A stretch of DNA of 64,000 nt from assembly GCA_934045075.1 (NCBI GenBank), contig OW203729.1, positions 8,174,704-8,238,703 on the forward strand. Reading direction: 5' to 3'. Below the pieces are notes generated by a model. It made no database searches and was not told the origin of the DNA. It worked only from the letters and a program-made list of their open reading frames with translations. Source of the stretch: Yponomeuta sedellus (lineage: Eukaryota; Arthropoda; Insecta; Lepidoptera; Yponomeutidae). A program made the position numbers and the translations under genes. Shown piece after piece: positions 1 through 10,904 of the stretch (within the stretch, counting starts at the first letter, position 1; each line of letters opens with the position of its first letter).

Positions 1-1138
1 TTACATATTGGCACGTACATTGCTTCTGACCCTACACTAGGATACCCTGTGTCTCAGACAGTCGGATCCACCGTTTTCAGCAATACCAATTTCCTTTAGA
101 ACATAAGAACACGATCGGCGCCGCTATAGCTGAGTGATTCCAATCGTGTATGTGTCAAATTTGGATTTGAATTGCTCAGGATTTGAGAGCTCTCTAGTAG
201 TGGAAGAGCGGTGACTATTGCTACAGGTATTTTTATACTTACAAGTAGATACCGTCAATGTATGTAGTCTAAGAAGCAGTGGATAACGAAATAAAGAATT
301 TAAAGGAATTTTGCCTGAAGGCCAGTTTTTAGCTGAAAACTATTAGTTCTAGGATGTTGATATACGTTCTAGGCTGTATGTACTATAAATTGTTATCACA
401 GATATTAAGATTTTTGTTGTGAACTTTTTGAAAAAAAATATGTTATGAAACAAGTTATGATTTTATTCCATTGGTGGCGCTAGTTAGCACCCCAAAGCGG
501 CTTAAGAGTCTGGAATTAAAAGTAACTACAAGACTACCTAACTATATGCTAACTCCGTCTATACTAACATTTAACATAAGTTTATTTTTGTTCTACACGA
601 AGGATGCCAAATAATTTTAACTACCCAAATATTTTTTGTTAAAAAAATACCATTTATTTCAGCACCTAGATTTAGTATAAGTCTTTTAACTCACAAAAAA
701 TACAAAATAAATAAATATAAATACTTCCTTAGTTTACTCCTGTTATTTATTTTTCATTTTTAATCGATATCAAATTATCCGGTTTGAAAGGGTAAGGGTA
801 AACTTCCCAGGTGGTCCCACGGTAAACAAGTCAGGATCTGATAGTGGGATCCTCTAGAAATCAAGGGAACTCATAAAATTTTACCACGAGCGATTTGGGC
901 GTTTTTACAGTAACTTTTTATAAAGCTTTTATTTGCTTTCGGAAAATACAATTTGGTGGGGCCTTAGTGATGATGAAGAGTTGCGTAGTTGCAATACGTT
1001 TGCTTGACAAAAAATTTCGAAACTGGCAGACAGCTTTGTTGACCTATAATTGTCACAGTAAAGCCCAATTTATACGAGTATAAGATAAGTGCGAGTTAAG
1101 TTTTTCTCGAAATTTTTGTCACTCAGAGAAAGAAAATG
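1..1138. other. Intergenic, SINE remnant at left edge
   Basis: No gene is recognised. The first ~60 bases read, on the minus strand, like the tail of the tRNA-headed SINE seen elsewhere in the window (the 'acagggtatcctagtgt' segment). The rest is AT-rich and unassigned; a 62-codon frame at 895-1083 has no signal peptide, promoter or homology that I can see. Confidence 0.4.
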
Positions 1139-1250
1139 AAATGCACTATTTTTCGTGAATTTTGGTAATTTTTCACGGGTGGGAAGTTCTCGAGACAATT
1201 TAATTTCCACTCGTGAAACATTATCAAACTTCAAGAAAAATAGTGCATTT
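1139..1250. mobile_element. Foldback MITE
   Basis: A 112-bp imperfect palindrome: the first ~47 bases (aaatgcactatttttc...) are matched in inverted order by the last ~47 (...gaaaaatagtgcattt), with a short asymmetric centre. This is the architecture of a foldback MITE. Confidence 0.6.
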
Positions 1251-1534
1251 TTTTGGACGATTAGTAAAAACCGACTTCAGTAATTTAAATGAATATCACA
1301 TTATTTATGTAGCTACTTCGGATTTGAAGGTCATATTCGTTTAAATGATTTCTGTGTTTCTATACTGTAGTGTTTTGAAGGCGGGTTTTATTTTATATTA
1401 TTTAAAAACTATACCTACCACATTCTATGCGTGAATGTGTGACTCTAACTACCTAATTCAATATGATAGGGTTGAGCTTACGAGTTATTAATGAGGCGTG
1501 AAAGTACATACATGCTATTTAAAAATTTATATGT

Positions 1535-1540
1535 TTTATT
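1535..1540 (-). terminator. Poly(A) signal of secreted-protein gene 1
   Basis: AATAAA on the minus strand, about 125 nt beyond the stop codon at 1666-1668. Confidence 0.6.
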
Positions 1541-1665
1541 TCGTTTCATGAAAGTATAAAAATATAAAAAAGTACAATTGGTTTTCACGGCATTGATCTG
1601 TGAAGAAATATATACAACTTGCTGCCCGGAGTTAAACCTTTCATTGACACGAGTGTTTCTTAAAC

Positions 1666-2256
1666 TCATTGCTTCTTAGACTTCTCCTCGTGCTGCTGCG
1701 GCACAGCAGCGGCGTGATGCAGGCGCTTGTCATCGTGCGCGTCGTTCGCTCGTTGGGCATGCGTCCAGTGCTCGTGCGCCTCTTTCTGCTCTGCCTCCTT
1801 GTAGCTGGGCTGGCCGTACTCGTGCTGGACCACGTGACCTGACACCACGCTGGGCGCGCAGCTCAGCAGCAGCGGAATCGCGCAACCGCCCACTCGTGCG
1901 TTCGGGAACACCCCTATCGCTCCCGGCCCCTCACCCGCGCCCGCTCCGATGGCCACTCCGCCGCCGTAGCCGCCATACGATCGCGCGGCTGGCGCCTCAC
2001 CCGTCTCGCTTTCCAGCATACCTTCATCTTCTCTGTAGTGGGGACCAGCTTGAGGTGCCAAGTAAAGCGCTAAGGGAGCCAGCGCTTGACCCGATGATGC
2101 ACAGGGGGCACCGTAGGATATGGATGCTCCGTGACCGGGCCCGGCTCCGTAGGCGGACTTCTTCGCCCGCTTGATGCCGTAGATGAAGGGCGAGTCCTTG
2201 GTCGGGGCCGCGAGAGTTACAGCCAGTATGGCACTTAGTGCGACGACGATCTTCAT
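1666..2256 (-). CDS. Secreted Gly/His-rich protein with IPLLLSC block (paralogue 1)
   Basis: The 196-residue frame begins with a clear signal peptide (MKIVVALSAILAVTLAA, cleavage likely before PTKD). The mature chain has a Lys-rich stretch, a Gly/Ala/Tyr-rich middle (residues ~90-115), the block GVFPNARVGGCAIPLLLSC followed by APSVVSG (~115-140), and a His/Glu/Lys/Gln-rich tail. The same block occurs in the two plus-strand genes at 5616 and 8220, so this is one member of a three-gene cluster, divergent from the other two. Exact function is unknown. The composition (low complexity, secreted, one conserved Cys pair) suggests a structural protein of cuticle, eggshell or another extracellular matrix; Drosophila Vajk-type proteins are a possible but unproven relative. 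The start is supported by a TATA element about 60 bp upstream and an A at -3. Confidence 0.8.
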   Translation of the reverse strand: MKIVVALSAILAVTLAAPTKDSPFIYGIKRAKKSAYGAGPGHGASISYGAPCASSGQALAPLALYLAPQAGPHYREDEGMLESETGEAPAARSYGGYGGGVAIGAGAGEGPGAIGVFPNARVGGCAIPLLLSCAPSVVSGHVVQHEYGQPSYKEAEQKEAHEHWTHAQRANDAHDDKRLHHAAAVPQQHEEKSKKQ

Positions 2257-2316
2257 TGTGATGTTGGTTACTGTGATGATGGTTGAAATGTGTGGTTGTG
2301 AAAAAACACGTTTCAG

Positions 2317-2325
2317 TATTTATAG
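2317..2325 (-). promoter_or_regulatory. TATA box of secreted-protein gene 1
   Basis: CTATAAATA on the minus strand, about 60 bp upstream of the ATG at 2256. It would give a very short 5' UTR, typical of highly expressed secreted-protein genes. Confidence 0.6.
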
Positions 2326-2479
2326 TGCATAGAGTTTGCGGAAGTGGCAAGCTGGCAATCATCTTGTAACTTATCACCGCCATTGTAGTCGTAGTAAAAT
2401 AAAAACATACAACAACATAAGGTGAGATTCCTCGGAAATGCGCAAAGTTTGGCTTAATGCATGTCAATTAGAGTTTGTT

Positions 2480-3090
2480 ATTTACAACAGCTTTTGTTTA
2501 ACTAGTTTTCCATTTTACATATTGTACGGGATTTTTTTTGTGGCGCACTTTCGCAAATACTTCAAATGCAAATACTTTGGTTCAAATCATATCCGTTAAA
2601 TATAATTGGTTCTTCTATCTATGACAATTACTCATCGAAGGTTAACATTGGCAAAGTGGAATTAAATCAAATTATGTAAGTCCTAATATTTCTAAAACTA
2701 CAGGGTATAATTGTTTACTGAAACCCGAAGATTGAAACTGTATTTGTTTTACTTTTGTAGAGATGATAAAGCTTGAAGCTTGTGTCTACCTTTAAAATGC
2801 CTGTCTTTGCTATGGAAATTATACCTGGTTACTTACATAAAGTACGAAAATCGTGCCCGATTAAAATAAGGGAACAAATCTCTTAATTCTATTAAAGGCA
2901 ACCTCGCATAGACTTCTCAGGTTTGCCTGAGTGGAAAATTCTGAATAACGAAGAGCATATAATGAGTTATGAAAAGCACATAAGTGCTCTTCATTATTCC
3001 CCTAGATAATTAGATAACTAGCAAACAGATGTTACCAATTAATTTGCGTCGTCATAAGTTAGTTAAGTTGCTTAATATTATGACTTTTTT
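2480..3090. other. Intergenic, nothing recognised
   Basis: AT-rich spacer between divergent paralogues 1 and 2. No open frame, RNA or repeat that I recognise. Confidence 0.4.
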
Positions 3091-3094
3091 TTCG

Positions 3095-3310
3095 AAGTAC
3101 ATTTGTGCAGTTGTAGTAGCACACCATTCACTAACTGTGAAGGAAAAGATCGTAAGGAAACTGAATGTACGAGGTGTTCACATAGGTCAGCGTTGGAAAT
3201 TGCCAATCCACGATGAGTCGCGTGGTAATTGAGGAATTGATATTCTCTCTCTTTTTGAGAGAAGGTCTGTACCTACTCTACAGTAGGTCATAAATTCATA
3301 ATGTAGGCTA
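3095..3310 (+). mobile_element. SINE tail fragment (family with 'ggtgttcacata')
   Basis: The segments 'gaggtgttcacata', 'gccaatccacgatg' and 'gagagaaggtctgtacc' recur in the same order at 37005-37270, 31905-32035 and 24265-24365, defining one dispersed SINE family. Confidence 0.5.
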
Positions 3311-3650
3311 CATAAAAGGAATGCAATCGAGGTTAAACGATTCGTAATTTTTTTAATGAAACATTGCAAGGTTTTAAAAACAAGCAACTTAGATGAAATA
3401 ACAGTTTATGGCGACCTCCTAATTCACAGGACGTGATTGATAGACCGGCGACCAGATTATTTTTGTTCAGTACGTATTATCTGTTTGGTAGTACAGTCGA
3501 ATACAAAAGTCAAGAAACTTTACGTTGGTATAAAGGATGGTGGTACTGGTAGTTAAGTTAAGGATTTACATGAACAGTCAATAAACTGTTGTTATGTATG
3601 CATATTTAAGTAATAAATCAAAGAACACCAGCACAAGGTGGTGGCTTTGA

Positions 3651-3845
3651 CGACCTCTGTGGTGTAGCGGTAGCGCATCTGCCTTACATGCGAGAGGATC
3701 CGGGTTCGAACCCGGCTAGGGACCAAAAAGCCCAAGGTCTTGAATGTTTACATGTTTGTGACGTCGCTGTTTCTGGTTCCCACGACACAGGGTGGCGACT
3801 CCTAGTGTGGAGTCAGAAGCAATTTATGTGCCTGTATATAAATGT
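3651..3845 (+). mobile_element. tRNA-derived SINE
   Basis: The head carries pol III A-box-like (ggtgtagcggtagcgc) and B-box-like (gggttcgaaccc) elements; the body has 'tgacgtcgctgtttctggtt' and 'acacagggtggcgactcctagtgtgg'. The acceptor stem does not pair, so this is a SINE and not a working tRNA. The related copy at 61170-61340 shares head and body. Confidence 0.65.
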
Positions 3846-4194
3846 TATGTTATGCTATGAATGATGTGTCACTCTTGTAACACTTTAGACCTAATTATAA
3901 GTAAATGTAGTTATAACTTCTTTTTCGCATACATTTTTAAGTGTTTGAAATAAACCACTTCTAAGTGACATATCGTTTAAAATGCTACAAAAGTGGGGGC
4001 GGGGTCAAAAAAATTACCCATGGTTTTTTTCGTACTTTAGAAATGCTTTTGAGTTGCTTGCTTATGAGGTTAGGTGTAAGTCCTATTTATTCCTATTCGA
4101 ATACAAAGTAGGAGAATACTTAGTAGGTACGTATAGTACCTATGTACACCAAAAACATAGCAAGATATAATAAACCTTTATTATACTTGAGTGC

Positions 4195-4290
4195 ACACGA
4201 AACATTGAATAGGACATAACATAAGAAATAGCATGTACAAAGGCGAGCTTATCTCTGCAAGAGATTTCTTCCAGCATACTGTGTACCTAT
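4195..4290. repeat. Dispersed repeat tail
   Basis: The segment 'gtacaaaggcgagcttat...tttcttccag' recurs at 16565-16615, marking a shared repeat 3' end. Confidence 0.35.
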
Positions 4291-4506
4291 ATAATACCTT
4301 AACATACCGTACCTTATACCTTTAGTATGAACCTGTATAATTTTGCATGCAGTGATTACTTGTAATTGGCTTGTATACTTATCTTTAAGTTGATTTTACT
4401 TAAGCATTTTGTGAACGTGTTGGTATATAAGTTGTTAGTAATCCTAAATAAATAAAATAAAAAAAAAATAAAATAAAATTTATTGGCTTGTAAACATGGA
4501 ATTACA

Positions 4507-5106
4507 GTGTATCCGTTCTTAAATGGCAAAACGAGTAAACAAACCTCACTCGACCACAAAACACGAATTCCGGAAGCATCACTCGATGTAGGTTACCACA
4601 TTTAGTTGTAAACACTAGTTAAGACACAGGGGCATCATATTTTACCGAAAAATGGCTGAATTTGTGATTAAAACTATGATTTTTTGCCTAAATTCTAAAT
4701 ACACTGGTTTTCTGATCACAGGTTAGCAAAACTACACAGATTAGTTTGTAATTTTTTTTAGTGTTGGGATGCGGTTGTATGAGGTGAATGAAAGAACGAA
4801 TGAAAGAAATTGCGCTGTTATGTTATTTAAGAAGTGCACATAGCACCGGAATTCGAGCGGAATTTTCTTTATTATTTTTTGTCACAGTTTGTAGGTATAT
4901 GGGTCGAGTTCAGTGTAGCAGATGGATTGCGATACTAATATTACATAACTATTTAGATTATAATATGACGTAAACTTCATTCATGCCATTCATTCAATAA
5001 TGAAATCCGTCATTCATTCAGTAATTTCAGCAACACTATGAAATGTCACAATTTATTGGTCAGCCATGTTTGTTTACTCGTTTTGCCATTTAAGAACGGA
5101 TACACG
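4507..5106. mobile_element. Non-autonomous DNA transposon with ~37-bp TIRs
   Basis: The segment beginning gtgtatccgttcttaaatgg near 4508 is repeated in inverted order near 5069-5105 (ending ccatttaagaacggatacac). The ~600-bp interior has no transposase frame, only 'gaatgaa'-type low-complexity DNA. Confidence 0.6.
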
Positions 5107-5559
5107 TGTCAGATAAATGAATACCTACTTGCTAAGTCTTATCTGAATAAGTGATATGATTTGTTCATTGAATTTAGCGTGTGACTGTACATTGACTACG
5201 AAAGTAATACATCGAAAAGAAGATGATTGTCTTAACAATAATAATTCCTTGAAGGGTGTAAGACTATGGTAATATTTCTTCAGGTTACCGTCAAGAATAC
5301 TATCTAGGATCTAATCAACAGACAATGGTCAGTGTTTGGTAACTTTTGATATGGCATTTGTCAATATCAGGAAGTAAAAAAATTATTGATTAAAACCTCA
5401 TCCGTATTCAGTGACTAGACAGAAACATGATTTAAGCACGTATTTGGAACGCTTCACACACGAGTCGTGCGTTCTCAGCAGGAGCAGTGTTGCTGAGTTT
5501 AGGCACGTAACGATGTTTCTTCTCCAAAACGGATTCCCCCCTTGGGAGTCACAGCTTTG

Positions 5560-5567
5560 TATAAATT
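5560..5567 (+). promoter_or_regulatory. TATA box of secreted-protein gene 2
   Basis: TATAAATT lies 56 bp upstream of the ATG at 5616 and is followed ~30 bp later by an initiator-like 'tcaaccgaatcatc'. It favours the 5616 start over the overlapping short frame at 5411. Confidence 0.55.
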
Positions 5568-5615
5568 GTCAAGATAAGTCAACCGAATCATCAATCACAG
5601 CATCACAAACACACG

Positions 5616-7856
5616 ATGAAGACCTTCGTCGTGCTCTGTGCCTTAGCGTGCAGTATTCTCGCAGCGCCCAGGCCTGACCAGAGTCAACGCAACTGGCAGA
5701 ACCGGGAAAAGAAGTCACCAACATTTGGAAAGCATTTGGTCACCCATGAAATCCTGGACACTTCATATCATCACCCACATTTCCACCATGAGCAGCTGGG
5801 ATTGAAGAAGCCTCTGTTCCACCACGGTCATCATGATATCCACCACGGTATTGGACACGGCTTCGGACACCATGGCCACGGTTTCCGCAGCGAAGAAGAA
5901 AAGGATGCTGACTCCGTAACTCAAGTAACCGAACTGAAAAGCGCCGACGACATCAACAACAATTTCGAAAATGGATTGCAAAGCAACATCAAGATGGCCA
6001 GAGAAGCTGTTGAAAACATGAAACGTGACTTAGCTGAGATGGAAAGCACAGCCAACGCAAGGAAGCATTGGAAACACTCCGATTCTGAATCCGACGCTAC
6101 CTTGCATGAAAACATTCAGACCGCCAAAGAAGCCTTGGAGAATGTTCAAAACAGTTTCAATCATCTGCAAGCCATAAACAATGAGAAAATATCAGCTAAA
6201 GACGCTGAGTCGATACAAGACCCAGAGCTCGAGAAGATGACAGAAGAAGAACGCATGGTCAAATGGAAGTCTGCAATAGAAACAATTCAAAAAAATGTTG
6301 AGATTGCTAACAACATCAAAGAAAGTTTGACTTCCGTAAAGGATAACGAACAACTCAAGATGTTGCCTAGTCAAGAAGCTCGGTCATCAATGACAAAAAC
6401 GACTATCGATGAAGCACACAAGAAACCTATTAGCGATGATAAAAAGACCAATATCGAGATGGAAGTGTCAGCTTCGACCAAAACGGAGATGCGTGAAGGT
6501 GATGCTAAAGAACAAAGTGAAATAACAAAAGAGAAAAGCTCATGGCACCACGAAGCTGAAATGAAATCTGTTGACCCCGTCATGGAAAATCCCGCTGACA
6601 CCCCATTGAAAGCTTCTGATAACAAGGTAAATCCTTTGCAACATGAAACCTTCAAGACATCAATGAAAACGTCGGAAAAGGACGTTCTGCTACAACATGA
6701 GGATAAGAAAATAGAGGCTTTCGAAATGAAAGAACAGGAGAGCGTTGACTTTAAGGCGGCTGATCACGGCATGTCAGAGAATAAGGCACACATGCACCAC
6801 GAATCTCATGTCAGACCAACGAAGATGCACGACATCAAGAAAGCGAATGAAGACAATGCGCCTAAGACTGAGATAGTAAGAGGTGCCCACCACCGTACCC
6901 ATTTCAACCCCACGAAGGCCACTGACGGTACCATCCTCAACACCAAGGCTACAATGAAGTTTAGAAACGACGAAGTCTCTCATCACGACTTCAATAAGCA
7001 GGCCGTGCAAAATCTTAATGAACATGATAAACTGATGAGAGAACCAGTTAGTGCAAAAAGCGTTGCTATCGACACTACAACACTAATGAAGGAACGTGAC
7101 TCCGAAGTTAACCCCTTGGCAAAGGAAAGGGAAATGGACCACCAAGCTAGCGACATTAAATCATCCCAAGTCCCATTCGAAAAACAAAGCGTGGACAACA
7201 AAGGCAAGCCCGATCAGATGAAGCCAGCTAAATCAATAGATACAGCTATGCATCCCAGTATGAGATCATCAATGAGAGCATCTGAAAATATGCAAACGGC
7301 CAACGGCCTGAATCATCCGGAATCTGCCAGGTCTTATGGGCTCGCTAGCTATGGTCCCAGTGTCGCTGTTAGTGCTCCATCCTATGGACTTGGACCCAGC
7401 GTAGGCTTGAGTGGGGGATATGGTGCTGCTGTCCCTAACTACGCACCTAGTGTGGCCGCGAGTGCTCCAGTCAGCGTGGCAGTTGCACCTGCCAGCCATT
7501 CTTATAGTGCGCCCGGATCTTCCTACGGCATTGGAGCAGGAATAGGTTCCAGCGGCCCAGGTATTTCGATAAACCTGAGTGGCGCAGGCCCTAGCGGTGC
7601 TGTCGGCGTGTTCCCCAATGCTAAGATTGGAGGTTGCGCGATTCCTTTGCTACTGAGCTGCTCTCCCTCAGTTGTATCCGGCAGCCTAGCTAAGGCTCAC
7701 CCATCGTACAGCGGTCCATCGGCTTATGGTGGTTCTTCTTCCTACAAAGCTAGCGAGCAGTTGAGCTCCCATAACAAGAGGGATGTGCATATCAACAAGT
7801 TTCCTGTCAAGAAAGCCAGGCGCTCATTCTCACCTATCTTGGATAAGAAGTTCTAA
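5616..7856 (+). CDS. Large secreted His-rich/coiled-coil protein with IPLLLSC block (paralogue 2)
   Basis: A 746-residue single-exon frame. Residues 1-17 are a signal peptide (MKTFVVLCALACSILAA). Then comes a His-rich block (~45-90, HHPHFHHEQ, HHGHHDIHHG), a helical, charge-rich segment with heptad-like Ala/Leu/Met spacing (~100-260, probable coiled coil), and a long hydrophilic Met/Lys/Glu/His region of loose repeats (~270-590). The C-terminal third is Ser/Tyr/Gly/Ala-rich (YGPSVAVSAPSYGLG) and carries GVFPNAKIGGCAIPLLLSC then SPSVVSG (~665-700), nearly identical to the 196-residue paralogue at 1666. The end is basic. The precise role is unknown; secretion, His clusters and Gly/Tyr repeats fit a cuticular, silk-associated or eggshell structural protein. 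It is followed 364 bp downstream, on the same strand, by the third paralogue. Confidence 0.8.
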   Translation: MKTFVVLCALACSILAAPRPDQSQRNWQNREKKSPTFGKHLVTHEILDTSYHHPHFHHEQLGLKKPLFHHGHHDIHHGIGHGFGHHGHGFRSEEEKDADSVTQVTELKSADDINNNFENGLQSNIKMAREAVENMKRDLAEMESTANARKHWKHSDSESDATLHENIQTAKEALENVQNSFNHLQAINNEKISAKDAESIQDPELEKMTEEERMVKWKSAIETIQKNVEIANNIKESLTSVKDNEQLKMLPSQEARSSMTKTTIDEAHKKPISDDKKTNIEMEVSASTKTEMREGDAKEQSEITKEKSSWHHEAEMKSVDPVMENPADTPLKASDNKVNPLQHETFKTSMKTSEKDVLLQHEDKKIEAFEMKEQESVDFKAADHGMSENKAHMHHESHVRPTKMHDIKKANEDNAPKTEIVRGAHHRTHFNPTKATDGTILNTKATMKFRNDEVSHHDFNKQAVQNLNEHDKLMREPVSAKSVAIDTTTLMKERDSEVNPLAKEREMDHQASDIKSSQVPFEKQSVDNKGKPDQMKPAKSIDTAMHPSMRSSMRASENMQTANGLNHPESARSYGLASYGPSVAVSAPSYGLGPSVGLSGGYGAAVPNYAPSVAASAPVSVAVAPASHSYSAPGSSYGIGAGIGSSGPGISINLSGAGPSGAVGVFPNAKIGGCAIPLLLSCSPSVVSGSLAKAHPSYSGPSAYGGSSSYKASEQLSSHNKRDVHINKFPVKKARRSFSPILDKKF

Positions 7857-8018
7857 GTTGACCTAATTACGTCTCGTGATGCTGTGAGAATAGGTAACGA
7901 TTCGAAACGCTATTTATAAATAGGACACATGAAATTGTAAAATTTTTAGTTTTTAAGTTTTGTATGATTTTTTTACTTTTTTTACGTACCTATGTATTGT
8001 AAATTAAAGATACATCAC

Positions 8019-8024
8019 AATAAA
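8019..8024 (+). terminator. Poly(A) signal of secreted-protein gene 2
   Basis: AATAAA about 165 nt past the stop at 7854-7856, in an A-rich context. Confidence 0.55.
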
Positions 8025-8219
8025 TAAGAAAGCATTAAAAAATAATTGGTATATTGTTTTACTTCACTCTTTTCTAGCTTACGATTGCAACATGACACTA
8101 AAGGTGTGTTAGGTCAATGACTTAAGTAATTTGATGACTGTCAATGCAGTTTTGTAGAGGGTGAGGCAATTCAGTACCTTATTACCGACCGCTAATCAAA
8201 CAAGTGTAAAAGTGCAACC

Positions 8220-9080
8220 ATGAGAAGTTTAATTATATTTAGTGCACTAATCATTTTTGGCTCTTGTATTCCTTTAGACCGAAATGACTTTCGCCATTTT
8301 TTTCGCCAAAGTTTGATAGACGATTCACAGCAGAAAAGAGGAGTTCAACATGAAGAAAATAAAATCGACAGCGAACCACCTAGAAACTTGGTTGATACAG
8401 ATGTGTCGGAAACAGAAGACCATGCAGATTATTCAGACGTCGCGACAATAGATCATCCACCACAAGATACACCCGAAAGTACATGTCCTTATACGGCATC
8501 GTTTGTCAACTTTCAACCACCAAGATTCTTACCGATATTACCACCTCCACCAGAGGTCAGTTACGATGTCCACCCCCATTTGCATATAACGAACTACAAA
8601 AGCAATTTACCTTACTATTTTGGGCCACCGCGTCTATCCCCATTAAATGCTTTACCTCCTGTCCATTCGACCCACATTCACGGATTGAGACCATTGGACA
8701 AAGCGAGGTACGATGAGGAGGAAATATATTCTGAGAATTCCCTTCAGATGCCAAATAACGAGAGGATTCCAAGAACTCTAGTAGGAGCCCCCAGAGATGA
8801 TTATCACGATTTACTGGCGCAGCTTGAGCATGACGCTGTATTGCCAAACATATTGCCAACGATGGCGGTTCGTTACTCGGAAAACTTGAACCAGTACGCG
8901 CCTGAAGCAGTGACTTTTGGAGATGCAGTAGCTTTGTTTCCACAGTCAGTGAGTGAATCGGCGATCCCGATATTACTTAGTTGTGCTCCTCAAGTGGACT
9001 CTGGAGTGTTGGCAAACCAGTTGGAGAGTACAGAAGAAGGATCTTACAGAAGCCAAGAAAGTAATATTGCATCTGAGTAA
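8220..9080 (+). CDS. Secreted protein with divergent IPILLSC block (paralogue 3)
   Basis: A 286-residue frame with signal peptide MRSLIIFSALIIFGSC. The middle is Pro-rich (residues ~95-165, PPRFLPILPPPPEVS) with acidic stretches before and after. Near the C-terminus (~232-262) it has ALFPQSVSESAIPILLSC then APQVDSG, aligning with the GVFPNA-GGCAIPLLLSC-PSVVSG block of the neighbours at 1666 and 5616. The first Cys of the block is replaced by Ser, and the Gly/Tyr repeats and His clusters are absent. It is therefore the most diverged member of the cluster. The A at -3 before the ATG fits. ATTAAA near 9138 is a plausible poly(A) signal. Function unknown. Confidence 0.75.
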   Translation: MRSLIIFSALIIFGSCIPLDRNDFRHFFRQSLIDDSQQKRGVQHEENKIDSEPPRNLVDTDVSETEDHADYSDVATIDHPPQDTPESTCPYTASFVNFQPPRFLPILPPPPEVSYDVHPHLHITNYKSNLPYYFGPPRLSPLNALPPVHSTHIHGLRPLDKARYDEEEIYSENSLQMPNNERIPRTLVGAPRDDYHDLLAQLEHDAVLPNILPTMAVRYSENLNQYAPEAVTFGDAVALFPQSVSESAIPILLSCAPQVDSGVLANQLESTEEGSYRSQESNIASE

Positions 9081-9139
9081 CTTTACATCGTAGCACCTAG
9101 TTTTACCAACTGTACTTATTTGTTTACACGTGTATTTAT

Positions 9140-10465
9140 TAAACCATTCCCAGTAAATTGATACATGGATTGTTTTATTTACAAACCCTTATCGGTATTG
9201 TTGTAGTACAAGTATCGTTTTAACTGTTTTATCAATGAAATATACCTGCCGCCCAACACATTTACAATGTTGTTAAAATCTATTGCTGAGGGGCTCCACG
9301 CAGCAACTCTAGCGCCTCCAATAAAAAAAAATAGGTTCGATAACAAAATCTATCAAAGGGCCCTTCAGACCCGTGTCTCCTCTGTTCAACCCCCTGGAGG
9401 AGACATTAGGATTTTCCAGTCCTGGTGTCTCCCCTGGGGTGCATAAAAGGACCCTACCGTAGATCTTACTCACTGAGCCCGTGGTATCTTTTGCGCACCC
9501 GGGGCAACAATCAGCGAATCCCTTACGCTGATTGGCAAATCCACATAATATATGGGTAGCCAGATCCTTGCTATGAAGAAGTTGTGAATAAAAAAATGAG
9601 TTTGAGTCTGTTACTTGCCACGATCCTGACATGTGGTACCTACATACTAAGTTGCTGGATGCGCGCCACGGATTTCAGTTTTTTTTAATACCTACATATT
9701 ATCCAATCCTCCACAGTAAAACTAGAACGATAAGTAGATAGCGATAAGAAAGTACTTAGGTATGAACTTTTTAAAACTATAACCTACTTATGGGGTAGAT
9801 AAATAAAGTCACTTGTGCTGATTTCTAGATGCTTCATTATTGTCATTACCATCTTTGTTGTACCAGTAAAGATTGTACAATTGCCGGGCTACAATTACAA
9901 AGGTGCATCGTATAAACAAATCGAATACTTAGGTAACTTTAAAGGATACCTGGTATACTTACCATGCATCCTTCGGAAAAAGATAATCATATTTGATTTG
10001 AACTGATTCCAGTTATACCCCTTTAAATGTAGCTGGTATTGTAATTTGACATTCAATAAGTCATTTACTAATTCTTCCTTTGCCTCTTTTGGTCTAGCTG
10101 TAACCCGTTTGATTACCAAGCACGAGATCGTGTCATCGATTCCCACTGGACGCCACCATACTTTGATTTGTACAATTGGCTTGACCTGGGTGTTTTTCCA
10201 TATTAGTGACGTCCTTGTCTGGTAATTTTATTAAGGGGTAACCTAGTTAGTACGTCAAAGTCAAGTACCTAATTGTGTTGTGTACAGGTTAGAGTTAATT
10301 GGGTCCTGTGTCATAGAACTTCAATTCATGGTTTAATACGACAATTCGAAGTACATTACAAAGTCGATTAACCCACTTAACAAGGGGACCCTGCTTTACT
10401 GAAGACGAACCAGTTGGAACAATCGGCTACACATAAGAATTATAATAATGAACTATGTTCAGTAG
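9140..10465. other. Intergenic, mostly unassigned
   Basis: No gene is recognised. At 9340-9480 there is a C/G-richer, moderately self-complementary stretch, and at about 9610-9635 a ~15-bp match to the RTE 3' end (ccacgatcctgaca, minus). A 107-codon minus frame at 9309-9632 has no recognisable domain. Confidence 0.35.
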
Positions 10466-10469
10466 TTTT

Positions 10470-10860
10470 ACGGTAAGGGTAAGGTAGCCCTGTGGGTAAA
10501 CATTAGACTCTTAAACGAGATACCTAGGTTTGGTTCGCAGTGCGGACATGAGTCTATGCCTCTATTTACTTTCAAAGTTACGGACACCTCCGAATTTGCA
10601 GTGAAGGCCCTTGCATCTACATAATGGGATGGTTTATACAGCGTCCAGTGACCCCTTCACTCACACCAGATGGGTGAAGGGATCACTCGGATGCTTTAGT
10701 GCCTGGGACATGGTTTTTAGATGGTGTAGGATTGCCCAGCACCTATACCATCCTGACAGCTTAGTCGGCCTAGCCCACAGGAAAAACTAGACAATATGCG
10801 CGGAACCAACCAAGCCGCGGGTTTACTCTCGATGTTTTACTTCACAGTTAGCGTGTGGTA
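10470..10860 (+). mobile_element. SINE-like repeat ('ggaaccaaccaa' family)
   Basis: The order 'tgcatctacataatgggatgg', 'ctataccatcctgacagcttag' and 'gcgcggaaccaaccaagc' is shared with 55360-55540 and, inverted, with 10990-11180. It is a dispersed repeat; a head degraded to 'gtagccctgtgggtaaac' suggests tRNA origin. Confidence 0.5.
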
Positions 10861-10904
10861 TTGCGACTACAAATTAACTTAACTACGTAACTTTGAAATT
10901 AAAC

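Noticed and set aside
2024..2467. 147-codon minus frame overlapping secreted-protein gene 1
   Set aside because: Out-of-frame shadow; would lack the signal peptide and the conserved block.
3651..3725. tRNA gene (also 10905, 17046, 31289, 46710)
   Set aside because: A and B boxes are present, but acceptor or anticodon stems do not pair properly and each is followed by a shared SINE body.
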